Translations under genes and position numbers: made by a program
The notes under the pieces: model-generated
Seen by the model: only the letters and a program-made list of their open reading frames with translations
The model's database searches: none
What the model was told of the DNA's origin: nothing
Part shown: piece after piece, positions 41,501 to 58,782 of the stretch
How the letters are laid out: every line of letters starts with the position of its first letter
How positions within the stretch are numbered: position 1 is the stretch's first letter
From: Scatophagus argus
Taxonomy: Eukaryota; Chordata; Actinopteri; Scatophagidae
Length of the DNA stretch: 64,000 nt
Reading direction: 5' to 3'
NCBI RefSeq assembly: GCF_020382885.2
Contig: NC_058513.1
Span: 5,967,408-6,031,407, forward strand

Positions 41501-44500
41501 GAACTTGTGATGGCTCTGCAGAGACAATTGATTGACAACTAATCATACCTTACTGACAATTGTAAGGCGTGCGCATATGCTATAGTTACATCCATATCAG
41601 CGCAACGTTTTTTGCTCGTGACACGTTTTTCTGTGTTATACTTGGCTTTAGTGTTTCTTTAGCTCGGGACCTATATAACTCGGTCAACCAATGAGATCTC
41701 AGCTGGTTCAGAAGTGACAATCCCTATTGGCTCCTCGTTAGAATCCCCGCCTTCCTATAACAATTTGATTAATATTCATAAACAGGGAACACATCCCGCC
41801 AATCAACACAAGGCTGGGTGGTGAATTTGACGAGTGAGTACGGTTTGTTCTCAACGCAAAAACCAGCCGTGTCCTTCGTTTTCAGAAGAAGTGACCCACA
41901 AACCGAGTTTCAGGGGACGTGGTCACGGTCGCCGTCACACTTTAGCTTGAATTTGTGTGTTTTTAAAAACATTTGAGGTGGCCTGGAACTGCGGTCAAAC
42001 CGGTTGGATAGCTAACGTTGTCGAGCAAACAAGACAACTGCGGAGCTTATTTCTGTGTCCGTATCTACGTGGATAACGTTAACAACAAAAGGGAAAATGT
42101 CCGGAGAGCCAATTCTTATAACGCTGGAAACGGCCACGGGGGCCCATAGTTCATTCCCGGTGGTTTTGAAGAAAATAATGGAAATGCCTCCGCCGAATAT
42201 ACTGGACGGTGATGATGGTAAGTGCAGTTAATTTGCGGAGAGGAATCGGCGACATGTTTTGAGTTTAAAACGAGTTCAGCCGAAAACAATTAGTGTCAAA
42301 ACATTGTAGCCGGCAGTAACAGTCCTTTAGTGTTGGCTGTGTTCATAGATATGCAACCACAATAACGTGCGTACACAGGCCCGAATAGCTGCTGTTGTTC
42401 CAAGTGGTTCACAGTGTCGGAATATTTGATACAAAAAAATGGCGACATCTGCAGGCAAAACCTTTGGTGTTCAGTTTGTATGGATGGGTTACATCTAAGG
42501 CCATAATGCACTAACACATAAACACTTGATGTTTTTATTGTTATTTTGTTCGGTAAGACTTTTATTTTAAAGTATAGTATTGTTGATAGTGATCACCGAA
42601 GAATCGAATTACCGGCTCTAATTTTCACGTTCTTGGGTGGATTTGAAGGTCGATACTGTTTCGGGTCGACACCCCCTGACTCTCCTGACTTTCCTAGACA
42701 CGTCCCACTTAAAATGCAGTTTTATTGACAGAAAGGTCCCTACTGCCAATGATTTAAGATTTGGCTGACAAAAATTAGTTTTGTATATACATCTATATAT
42801 ATACAGAGTCAGCCAAAATAATGTATGCACACCTCAGGAAAAGAAAAACATGCATAAATATTTAATTTGTATAAGTACTTCTATACACACAGATACCTCT
42901 TTCAAAGTTTGATGAAATTACGATCACACTGTACTGTTGTACGATGTTCTCCCAACAGATGGCATTACCCTTTTTTCCTGATGTGTGTATACATTATTTT
43001 GGCTGACTCTGTATATACACACACACACACATGTATCTATACAAGTAGATGTAGATTTAGTAGTTTTAATGCTACAGTATAGGCTACAGTGGACACAGGA
43101 AGGCTCCACTTTGTGCTCGGGTTTGGTGCCTGGAGAGGACGAAAAAATTAAAGCCACTTAAAAAGTAAACAGGGGTGTTCTGTCAGTTGTGCTTCGCTTG
43201 AGCAGTTTTCCTGTTGACCTCAATAAGATTACACAAAACTGATTTCTGATTATGGGCTATGAAGAATGCATTTCCTTATTTCAGTGAAAGCTGTCTTTCT
43301 TAATCTAAATGCTTATCATTCCTGTCTTTCAGAAACCGACAAGGAAAAGTTGTGTCTGGGAGATAATGCTGACCTGGGCAGTGGAGGTAGCGATATGGGT
43401 CCTTCAGCCGCCCTGACACCCGCTATCTGGGAGAAAACCATTCCCTATGATGGTGAAAATTTCCACCTGGAGTACATGGACCTGGAGGAGTTCCTCATGG
43501 AGAACGGCATCCCCTCCTTGCCTGATGAGGACTCCCAAGAGGGCAGCCCAGAAGGAAGCTCCAAGAAGGCGGTGGAATTAAAGGCTGCACAGAAGAAAGT
43601 TAACCAATCAGCAAGCATGTCCCCCCTGACCCTGCTGCCCAGTCAGGAACTGGAAAAGTGCAAGGAGGAAGTTCTGATTGTCACCAAGAGTGACTCGGAA
43701 ATCACCTGTGAGGTTACTACAGGTGAGTGGATGTTGGAGGAAACTGGAGTACTGCAGGGTTTCACCAAATTTTCTGTGTGTATTTTACAAGGCAGAAAAC
43801 CAGATGTTTGGGTTAAGTGAGATCAGACTGAACATGTTAAATTCTTCGGAGTGGGGCTTCAGGTTAAGACATGGAAATTTACTTTTCAGACATGACAATT
43901 TATCGACCTACACTACCAGTCAAAAGTTTGGACACACCTTCTCATTTAATGGTTCTTCTTTAGTTTCATGACTATTTACATTGCAGATTCTCACTGAAGG
44001 CATCAAAGCTAAGAATGAAGATATATGGAATTATGTAGCAAACAAAACAGTGTGAAATTACTCAAAATGTGTTTTATATTTTAGATTCTTCAAAATAGCC
44101 ACCCTTTGCTTTGATTACTGCTTTGCACACTCTTGCCATTCTCGCGATGAGCTTCATGAGGTAGTCTATTTGACCACAAAGGCCTGATTCGTGCAGTCTC
44201 CTTTGAACAGTTGATGTAGAAATGTGTCTGCTACTAGAACTCTGGGTGGCATTTATCTGGGCTTTAATCTGAGGTGCTGTTAACTTGTGATATCTGAGGC
44301 TGGTGACTCGGATGAACTTATCCTCAGCTGCAGAGGTGACTCTTGGTCTTCCTTTCCTGGGACGGTCCTCATGTGAGCCAGTTTCGTCATGGCGCTGGGT
44401 GGTTTTTGCACCTGCACTTGGGGACACATGCAAAGTTTTTGCAATTTTGCAGACTGACTGGCCTTCAGTTCTTAAAATAATGATGGACTGTTGTTTCTCT

Positions 44501-46540
44501 TTACTTAGCCGATTGGTGCTTGCCATAATATGAATTCTAACAGTTGTCAAATAGAGCTGTCAGCTATGTACCAACCTGACTTCTGCACAACACAACTGAT
44601 GGTCCCAACCCCATTAAGAAGGCAAGGTATTCCACAAATTAACCCTGACACATCACACCTCTGAAGTGAAAACCATTTCAGGTGACTACATCATGAAGCT
44701 AATTAAGAGAAGGCCAAGGGTTTGCAGCGCTGTCAACAAAGGAAATGGTGTCTACTTTGAGTAATCTAAAATATGAAACATATTTAGAGTCATTTAACAT
44801 TTTTTTTCTTTGCTACATAATTCCAAACACTGAATGAGAAGGTGTGTCCAAACTTTTGACTGGTTGTGTACTCTGAGAAATAAATTAACCTAATCAGAAG
44901 ACTAACATGTGCTAGCATCAGTCTTCAGTCCATTGTTAATGCATTTAGACTGGTTGTTATTTGTGCATAGTCACATTTTCTCAGCAGCCTCAAAGATTTT
45001 TGAATCTGATTTCCATGTTACAATCATGAGTTTATTTGGCTCCGGTATGTTGTGACACTATTGTGACCTGAGAGTTAACGATGGGATTACCAGCAGTCAG
45101 AGCAGTCACCACAGACCCATACATAGTAGAGTTCAAGAAAAGCAATACAAGATGGAGCCTTGGTGCAGGTCACCTGTAACTCAGCGTAACTACTACGTTT
45201 GATATACATCCCACATCCCTAATGTTGATCAAATAAATGCTGTAAATGTGCCGACGGTGTTCAGTGTTGACCTTTGGTTCTCGTTCCTCAGAGGTGACCA
45301 CTGAGAACGACAGAGCGACGCCTGAGCCCATTGACCCCAATGAGATTGAAGTCGATGTCAACTACGAGCCGGATCCCACCGACCTGGTTCTGTCCAGTGT
45401 GCCTGGGGGTGAGCTGTTTGACCCCCGCAAGCACAAGTTCTCTGAGGATGAGCTCAAGCCACAGCCTATGATCAAAAAGGCCAAGAAGGTGTTTGTGCCT
45501 GAAGAACAGAAGGTATGCAGGGAGGGAGTTGAGGTCCTGCACTTCGTTTCATTGTGCATAGTTAAGTTTCTGGAAAATATCACAATAGACAGACTATTGT
45601 ACCATACAGCAGAACGTGAATGTTGAGAGGTGCACACTCAGGTCTTTATAATAATCACAGAAAAGACAAATGTTTCCCATTTCTTACAATGTAAGATGGC
45701 CATGTTGAAATCCATTCAGATATTTTAATCTGCTCCTAAATTTGCTTGTCACTTTAACTTCTGTCAATACAAAGTGAGAATGGTTAGAGGGCTGTTGTGT
45801 AAGCAGTATGTTCTAAGACTTGGAATCTGGGTTGTTTACAAAGTTTGTTGAATCTTAGAAATATGATAGCACCATTAACATGTCTTCTTGAAGAAATGGA
45901 ATGTAACAGTTGCATTGGCTTGTAATTTCATCAGCCAGTTACCTGGCGCACAGCTGATGTAAGAGCTGCAGAGACTTGATTTGAATTTGAGTTGCAAAAT
46001 AGAGATCAGGTCATATCACAGTGAAGACATTGTGGAGACTCACAGTGACTCAGCAGTTTAATAATCTTCAAATTGATGTTTTCCTTCCTTCCCATTCTGC
46101 CTGAGAACACGTTTTGTTTACGTGCACAGGCGAGCTTGGCTGTCAGTTGTATTTCACACTTGGCCATTTTCATATTTGGGCCAATTTGTTGATTTTAAGA
46201 TCCTTAAAGCTGTTAATAAACCAGTTTACCTTCATAGCCAAGCTCAGAAAGCACAGTATGGTCTGGTGTTGTGTTGCTTTGACTCAGTCCAGCCAAATGG
46301 CTTCTTTACTCTCCACCTCTCCAGGATGATAAGTACTGGGAGAGAAGGAAGAAGAACAACGTGGCTGCCAAACGTTCGCGTGACGCCCGCAGGTTAAAGG
46401 AGAATCAGATCACCGTCCGAGCAGCCTTCCTGGAGCGTGAGAATGCAGCGCTGCGGACGGAGGTCGCCGAGCTACGGAAGGAGTGTGGCCGCTTCAAAAA
46501 CTTCGTGGGACGTTATGAAGCCAAATTTGGACCACTGTAA
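38588..46540 (+). CDS. tef: Thyrotroph embryonic factor, isoform with exon 1a (PAR bZIP)
   Basis: Exons 38588-38663, 43333-43722, 45292-45512 and 46325-46540 give 300 residues. The first exon encodes a short N-terminus ([17 protein letters not shown]) resembling the LKSLLEH start of a mammalian TEF isoform. Shared exons give the activation segment ([31 protein letters not shown]) and the proline- and acid-rich PAR domain ([39 protein letters not shown]). The C-terminal bZIP has the basic region [20 protein letters not shown], followed by a leucine zipper ending FGPL. TEF binds D-box sites as a homo- or heterodimer in the nucleus and is a clock output and light-responsive factor in fish. The large first intron (38664-43332) contains the second promoter. 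Confidence 0.92.
41363..41820 (+). promoter_or_regulatory. tef: tef internal promoter region (exon 1b) with tandem E-box
   Basis: Two perfect CACGTG boxes at 41363-41368 and 41375-41380 are separated by exactly six bases, the arrangement known for CLOCK:BMAL1 tandem E-box elements. CCAAT boxes in both orientations follow (AACCAATGAG near 41685, CTATTGGCTC near 41733, GCCAATCA near 41799). The exon 1b ATG is at 42097, about 720 bases after the E-box pair. Confidence 0.5.
42097..46540 (+). CDS. tef: Thyrotroph embryonic factor, isoform with exon 1b
   Basis: The alternative first coding exon 42097-42217 ends in the same phase as exon 1a and joins the common exons 43333-43722, 45292-45512 and 46325-46540, giving 315 residues. 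The N-terminus contains [16 protein letters not shown], closely matching the SFPLVLKKLMENPP of the long mammalian TEF isoform, so this is a true alternative start and not a chance reading frame. Everything from the second exon on is identical to the other isoform. Separate promoters let the two forms be regulated independently. Confidence 0.9.
42802..43013. mobile_element. Short inverted-repeat element (MITE) in tef intron
   Basis: A 208-base segment flanked by TA begins CAGAGTCAGCCAAAATAATG and ends with its reverse complement; the inverted repeats extend about 40 bases with few mismatches. There is no reading frame inside. TA flanks and this size fit a Tc1/mariner-type non-autonomous element. 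It lies between exon 1b and exon 2. Confidence 0.8.
43909..44870 (-). mobile_element. Internally deleted Tc1-like transposon in tef intron 2
   Basis: The ends are inverted repeats (CACTACCAGTCAAAAGTTTG and the complement of CACAACCAGTCAAAAGTTTG) flanked by TA at 43909-43910 and 44869-44870. On the minus strand a frame at 44074-44526 encodes the paired helix-turn-helix DNA-binding part of a Tc1 transposase ([34 protein letters not shown]). It then jumps to a short C-terminal piece (GGYFEESKI), so the DDE catalytic domain is missing. The copy cannot transpose itself. Confidence 0.88.
45760..46112 (+). repeat. Diverged repeat copy A in tef intron 3
   Basis: This segment aligns colinearly with 49551-49860. 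Shared blocks include GTGTAAGCAGT, GTTTACAAAGT, GGCTTGTAATTTCATCAGCC, ATCAGGTCAT, CTCACAGTGACTCAGCA (one mismatch) and CTGAGAACAC. The copies differ by many substitutions and indels. Neither encodes a protein. Confidence 0.75.
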
Positions 46541-49250
46541 GGGACCATGAAAGGCTTAAACACGAAAGTGAAAGTGGACGTCGATTCAGTATCAGTCACT
46601 TGGTGTCCACACGTCAGGTTAGGGACATAGCTTGGCCAGCAGGTGCCAATGCACTGTACCGCTTGCAAAATAGTATTTGGCGGTTGGGTTACGGACAGAG
46701 GTAGATACAGGGGAAGAGGGAGAGTAATATCCCTTTGAGACTAAACCGAAAAAATAGATCCTGCTTCCTGCCAAGACCTGGACCAGACACACCCTGGTTA
46801 CACAGTATCTCATCACAATTGTCTCGTATGAATGGGCACCATGCCTGCTTCTCCTCTATGAAAGGGGATACAAGTGACATCAATTGCAGTAATATGGGAA
46901 ATAAACATTACAGTAAAACCTTATTAAGTCTTTTTGTTGACTAGTCTACTTTACAACATGAATAGTTCTTCGCTGATTTGCCCACAGTAGTGCTCTAAGT
47001 CCGAGCTTATCTCTTAATAACAAACAAATTTGACCCTGTGAATAGTCTTTCCGCTGTTTAATGTTGACCTCTGTCCCCCCTCCTCCTCCTCCTTCTCCTC
47101 CTCCTCCCCCTCCCCTCCTCCATCCTTGTTCTCTTCTCTTTCAAGTGATGTGCCAGAAGACCAATAGACAGCAATTGATTTATTCATTTATTTTTCTGAT
47201 GAATAAATAAATCAAACCAGTGGGGATGGTATCTGAGAACGGAGTCGATCAGATGAAGAAGAGGAGAGCATGCGTGAAGGCGTGACTTATGTTTCCATGG
47301 AGATGCAATGGCGTGTAAAGACCCGATATCTGGTTACTTTTACTTCTGGTTGGGTTTTTTTTAATGAATTCTATTTACCATCCATGTGAGTGAGATGGGT
47401 GTGAGAGGATATTCAAGTGCTTCTTCAGTGCACCTCCTTTATGAAGTGTACTTTTATAATGTTTTGTATGCTTTTGGCCGAATGAGATCATTTGTGATGT
47501 TTATCTTGGAGAAACTATGGGTTCTAAGTTCATTTTTTAAAAGGGGATAAGTGATACATTGGTAGCAGTTTCAATAGGTTAGACTAGATTGTTAGTCATT
47601 ATAATAGTATTATAGAAATAAACTGATTTGCAGGTTGCTGTCAGTTCTTTCTGGCATTTTATTGGAATTCTGGAGCCCATATGTTTTTTTTTTCCCCCAA
47701 ATTTATATTATGTGGCTGGGCTTGTCTTTGCCTACAGAAACTTTTAACTGTGACATTTCCAATAATTTGAGCTTCTTCAGGGGATTGCAGTGGCGTGGCA
47801 AAAGAGCCACCATGTTCACTTCTTTTCGTGTACAATACTTATTACCAGCAGGGCAGAGCTGTACATAAACGCTCTGCTCTTCATGTTTCAGTGTATGTCT
47901 CACTGTTGCTCTTGTGCTGTTTTTGTCTCTGAGTAAAGACGCCTGCTTTGCCCTCTGCAGGAGGTCAGTGTTGACCGTCCATTTATGTCCTAACGCCTCA
48001 GAAGTGTCGTGTGTCGAATACACTCATGCATGTGTTGTAAATACTTGTAGCTTGACATCTAAATTCACATCGAGTGCAATTCATTTTTTTCTTTTTTTTT
48101 TTTTTTGAAAGCCTGTTCAGTTTTGGTTAGATATCCAGCAACGGAATTGTAAATTTCTTAAAGGGTAAGAGCTTAAATTATCTCCCTAATGAGCTGACAT
48201 TTGCCTTCATGATCACTGAATGTTTAATGTCTCAATATCTGTGTTTAAAACGGGCTCAGTATGTTGCTCGAACAGTCGCTAAACTAGGTATGAGGAGTAT
48301 GGTGCAATTGTGTTGTGTATGTAGAGTTTTTAGGGTGATGGTGGACTTATTTCTCAGACTCTACAACCAGCTTTTCTTATTCATTTGTGTCTGTTTTTCT
48401 GAGGCTTTTTTTTTTTCTTTTTTCTTTCTTTTTTTTTTTTTTGTTTGACAAACCAGGAAGCCTCAGTATGTGCAGACTGTATCGGGTGTCTCTTTATCAA
48501 CAAGAAACTCCCAGAACCCTTAAAGCCATTTCAATGCAGTGCACAGTCTGCCAGTTTGTAAGAGGCATATTGTGTAAAATAGCAATTTAAAATAGTGACT
48601 TAAACCCAGGATTACCTTGCTGTCCAATTCTGACAAGAAAGGGAAACTGCTATTTGGGTTTTTTTTGTTTATTTGTTTGTTTTCACTTGCTGTGCTTCCA
48701 TCTATAGATATAACTTTTTATCAAAATAAATTATAATATTAAAGAGTTTTTTAGGGAAAGGTTTTCCATGTGTAAAGAATGCCATTCACGAAGAAAATGC
48801 TCAAAGTTTAAACTAAAATAGATTCTTTCTTTTTTTTTAATCTTACAACCAGACAAATTTAATTTGGGAGTAAAATTTGTCCTCAGTTGTTTTTGTGGAA
48901 ACTGTTACTCCCAGCATCACTGATGTGGTTCAGAAGGAGTCGTGTTCTTTATCATAAGGTCTTTTGAAGCCTAATTTTTAGATTTAAATTCTGAATATGA
49001 GTCTGATATTAATGATAATGAGCTTCCTGACTTGTTTTAATAATTTTTTTTAAAGCTTTCTGCCATGACAGATTGCATCAGCCTTCTATCTTGAATAGGT
49101 CAATTTTGAATCTTTGAGGAGTTGTTTTTTAACCTTCCTGGGTCCGTCTTTGTATTTCTTTGTAAAGAAACAACTTGGTATTTTGAGTGTGGCTGCTTTT
49201 TTTGTCTTGTATATACAATATGTATAAATAAAGCCTTGTTGATTAAGTCT
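46541..49250 (+). other. tef: tef 3' UTR
   Basis: Several AATAAA signals follow the stop (46900, about 47200, about 47617, about 48724, 49227). The last has a GT-rich stretch after it and is the best distal end, giving about 2.7 kb. A strong pyrimidine tract and AG at 47075-47145 mark a possible extra splice acceptor, treated in the findings. Confidence 0.55.
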
Positions 49251-49284
49251 ATAAGTGTTGAGTTCTTTCCTAAGTAGTTGTGTT

Positions 49285-50050
49285 GTAAAAATATATTCTA
49301 GCAGTGAACAGTTCGTGAGTTCTTGCCTACATCTTATGTTTATATTATTAAGAATCTGAAGCTCAGATCTGCAGTTCAGTCCAATATAAGATAATAGGTT
49401 TAAAATAATGGAGCTGTTAGATTGATTTCTAGTTAAGTTGACAACATGATACAAAATAGAAAAATGTGTCACCACTTAAGATAGAAGACAGTCATATTGA
49501 GAGTAATTAAAATTGCCATGTGCTCCTTAATTTACCTAATGCAATAATTTCTGACAATGTAGTGAGGGTTTGTGGTGTAAGCAGTGTGCTCTGAAACTTG
49601 ATTATGGCTTGTTTACAAAGTGAGCTGAGAAAAGAATTTGAAACTTGTTATGTTTTCTTACGGAATCTAATTTATTGGCTTGTAATTTCATCAGCCAAAA
49701 CTTAACTGGGTTAAGAGCAGCAGAGGAGAAATCAGGTCATGTCAGTGAAGCCGTTTTGGAGAGTCACAGTGACTCAGCAATCATTATAATATTCAAACTG
49801 ATGCCCCCTTCCTCCACCCAACCACCACCACAACCACCTCCATCAGTCTGAGAACACTTTTCCCCCTCCATTTTACAATGTTTCCTTTGAACAACAGTTG
49901 AGTTTTGACATAGACATAGATGTCTTTTATATTCTAGCAGTGAGCAGTTCATTAAGACCTAAGACCAGCCGAAAGAAACTGAAGATTAGCTTCACAATGA
50001 AGTCCATTATAAGGTGAAAGCAGGTTTAAAATATTGGATACAGTTCTTTG
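49285..50050 (+). repeat. Duplicated non-coding block downstream of tef
   Basis: Copy B (49551-49860) matches the intron-3 repeat at 45760-46112. It is flanked by two related segments, 49285-49410 and 49926-50040, both starting TATATTCTAGCAGTGA and both containing AGGTTTAAAATA. The arrangement is therefore X-B-X'. No gene is visible from 49250 to 50780. Confidence 0.65.
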
Positions 50051-50781
50051 CAACTTTGAGTCTGGACTTGATGCTGTTGGACCAATGAGAAGACAATATA
50101 GAACTGTTAATCTCAGTCTATATTCAGATTCTATGTAACATAATACAATAATTGAGTTGTTTTGTTGTATTTATATTTCATCAATATGTATTCTGATGAG
50201 TCACGGTATAAATAAAGTGCTTGCTTTATTGCAAAGTGCAAACTAAAGTTTTTGGTGTTTCTGCCCAAACTGAACACAGGTCCACCAGTGGTTCAGTTTG
50301 TAGTTTAAAAATCAAGCCAAAGTGTACTGTTGGAGTGTGTAAAAGTCATAGCAGGCAGCGTGAAACATCACCATCTGCTGGAGACTGTTTAGGGAGAAGT
50401 TAGGACAACAGAGGCAGGACAGAGTGAAGCTGCTCATTACTTTAACCTGAAACAAGCTTTGAAAATAAATTAATAAATACATAAAGCAATATAAGTAAAT
50501 TAATAAGTATTTTTATTTGGTGTCCATGCAGAAAGATGACAAAAACCTTAAAGAAAAAACTACTTTCCACTCAATGAGGGCTGGTTGATAAGTTAAATCT
50601 TAAGTGTAACGATGTATTAATGTTGGTGGACATTAATGAATGTTGGCTAATGGTGACACTTGAGTAGGCTAAAGCCTAAACCTTATCCTGCTTTTTAATT
50701 TTTTAAGCCTGCCCATTAGCATTCTTGAGCATTTTAAAATTGAAAGCAGAGAGACATGAAGACAGAAATATAAAAGAAAGC

Positions 50782-50787
50782 TTTATT
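50782..50787 (-). terminator. phf5a: phf5a poly(A) signal
   Basis: AATAAA on the minus strand (TTTATT on plus) lies about 100 bases past the phf5a stop codon. It is the first canonical signal and gives a short 3' UTR. Confidence 0.65.
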
Positions 50788-50884
50788 GACAAGTCAAAAA
50801 AAACATTTCTTACGGTTTCAAAAAAAAGAAAAAAAAAATCTGTTGAAGCTGAAACACTAAAACAAGGGCTGAACCGTAGCATCT

Positions 50885-52383
50885 TCACCTCTTCTTGAAG
50901 CCATACTTCTTCCTTTCATAAAACAGATCTGTTTTGGAGCTGCCCAGATTCACAATCTTCGGACAGCCATCTCGCTGCAGAACGAACAGAAAGAGAGGAG
51001 AAAGAAGCATGTTTAAAAAAAACGTTTCATCTCAAAGGAGCTAGACAGTGCTGTTTATTCCTCCAGTGCTCGCTAAACCATAACAAGTAATGCAAGACGA
51101 CAAAAAGCTCATGAATATGGCCTGATAAATACAGTAAGTTTACTATGTAGTTGCATCAGTGCTCGGTGACGGATAAACAGAAGCTTCGAGTGCTTGAGGA
51201 CACTCACGTCTTTCTCCTGGATGGTGCACTCTTTACAGTAGTAGGCATCAGATACTCCGGGTCCTCCGCAGATGACACAGCGTCCCTGATAGGAGCCGTA
51301 GTTACACTCATCACAGATGCGCACAAGCGTGCACGGCCTCACATAGGAATCACAGATGACACATTTTCCATCACCTGAGAGGAGAAATGACACATGAGAG
51401 GACTGAGAATTTTGTATTTGTGTAGTGGTATTAAAAAAAGCCTTCACAAATGTTGAATAATTACAACTTTTACAATGAGTCTTAAATAATCTTCATAAAT
51501 CTTATAATGAAGTCAAACAAAGGTGCTTGTTTGGGCGTTTGTCAATGTGCAACAGCCACAAACGTTGTCATTGCTGACTTCACAGAGTATCTGATTGATA
51601 ATGTAGTTTATTTAAATAAACAAACAAAAAAACAGGTATAAAGGACAAGCCCTTGCTGAAAATATCCTCTATGATACATCTTTGAGCTACTTGCAAGAGG
51701 GTACATAGCGTGCATGTGAAACTGTGTGCTACCACAATTTACAGCAAACACTTTCTATAATTCTTACCTGCAATATTACTACACTGACCAGCAAAACTGG
51801 AGCCAGTGCAGTTTCAGCTAATCAAATACCACATCCCTGCAGCACAACTCCAGCGGTTACAGTTAAACATACAAAAGTGAGGGAAATATCAACCTAAACT
51901 TAAAACAGCAGATTTGTATAATTCCTTTAAGCTTACAGTAGAACAGTCTATTTTTAAATAGACCGTAGATGGAAACACTTACATTTCTCGCACAGTCGCC
52001 CGATAGCTGAGAAAGAAAACAAAGTAGTCAGAGTCAGACAGTGTTGTCACGTTGGCTATTTCATCTAATTCTAGTCTTTTAGCAAATACAATTAAATAAT
52101 AGTCTAATAGTCATAGTCTAATAGTAATCGTCATTAATTATCACAGCGACATAAACTTCTGGACATGTAACGTTATAAGCTAACACAATGGCTAACATTC
52201 AATGAAACCCATGCCGTTAACGTTAGCATGGCAGGTAAAGTTAAATCGAGCGAAAATACAATAAACGACATCCACCTAAGACAAAATAATAACATTAGAT
52301 AACGTGTGAAAATAAATAGCTTGAAACATACCAACACCGGCTTGCTTTCTGCAAAAGATCAGATCTGGATGATGTTTAGCCAT
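50885..52383 (-). CDS. phf5a: PHD finger-like domain protein 5A (SF3b subunit)
   Basis: Four minus-strand exons (52332-52383, 51983-52006, 51208-51374, 50885-50974) encode 110 residues, exactly the length of the very highly conserved vertebrate protein. It starts [20 protein letters not shown]. The cysteine pairs that hold three zinc ions in a knotted fold are present ([36 protein letters not shown]), and the tail is basic ([12 protein letters not shown]). PHF5A is part of the SF3b complex of the U2 snRNP and helps form the pocket that recognises the branch-point adenosine. Exon 2 is only 24 bases. The gene faces aco2 head to head, 531 bases between start codons. Confidence 0.97.
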
Positions 52384-52914
52384 TGTTGGCTAACGTAAGG
52401 CGAGCGCTGCAGTTCTATCAACTTTGACCTTTGACCGATAAACTCTGCATGAAAAGTTGCATTACTGCCACCTAGTGTCTCCCAAAAGAAAGAAAAAGAA
52501 AACGTTGATCGAGCGAATTTTACCCCACAAAGGACTTATTTTAATCTGACCAAAAGCTATTTTCTAATATTTTTTTCGTTACAAATTGTAACTTTGCTGG
52601 AGTTGTATCTGCATAAAAACAGATTAAACTATGATGTCTAAATAGTATTTAATGTCCCTTACCCTTGCAGTTTATAAAAATAAATAAACAAAAAAGTCTC
52701 TTTTAGATAGGTAAATGTTAAATAGAAATTTCATTAAACGTACAAACGATACAAAATATAAACCGACACAAACAACTTTGCGATACATTCTGTTAACAGG
52801 CTAAAATAAGTAACATAATTGCAGCGAATATTTTGTCCTTAAAGGACCTGCGAGACCGCGGCCTATATAGTGGTGACGTCACTAGTGGCCGACACATCTT
52901 TGTCAGTGAACAAA
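52384..52914. promoter_or_regulatory. Shared phf5a/aco2 intergenic promoter region
   Basis: The two genes diverge from this 531-base interval. Near aco2 a palindromic CRE, TGACGTCA (52874-52881), lies 34 bases before the ATG, next to a TATATAG. GCTAAC lies at 52389, close to the phf5a start. Such divergent pairs often share a bidirectional promoter; that is inference here. Confidence 0.5.
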
Positions 52915-58782
<5,868 letters not shown>

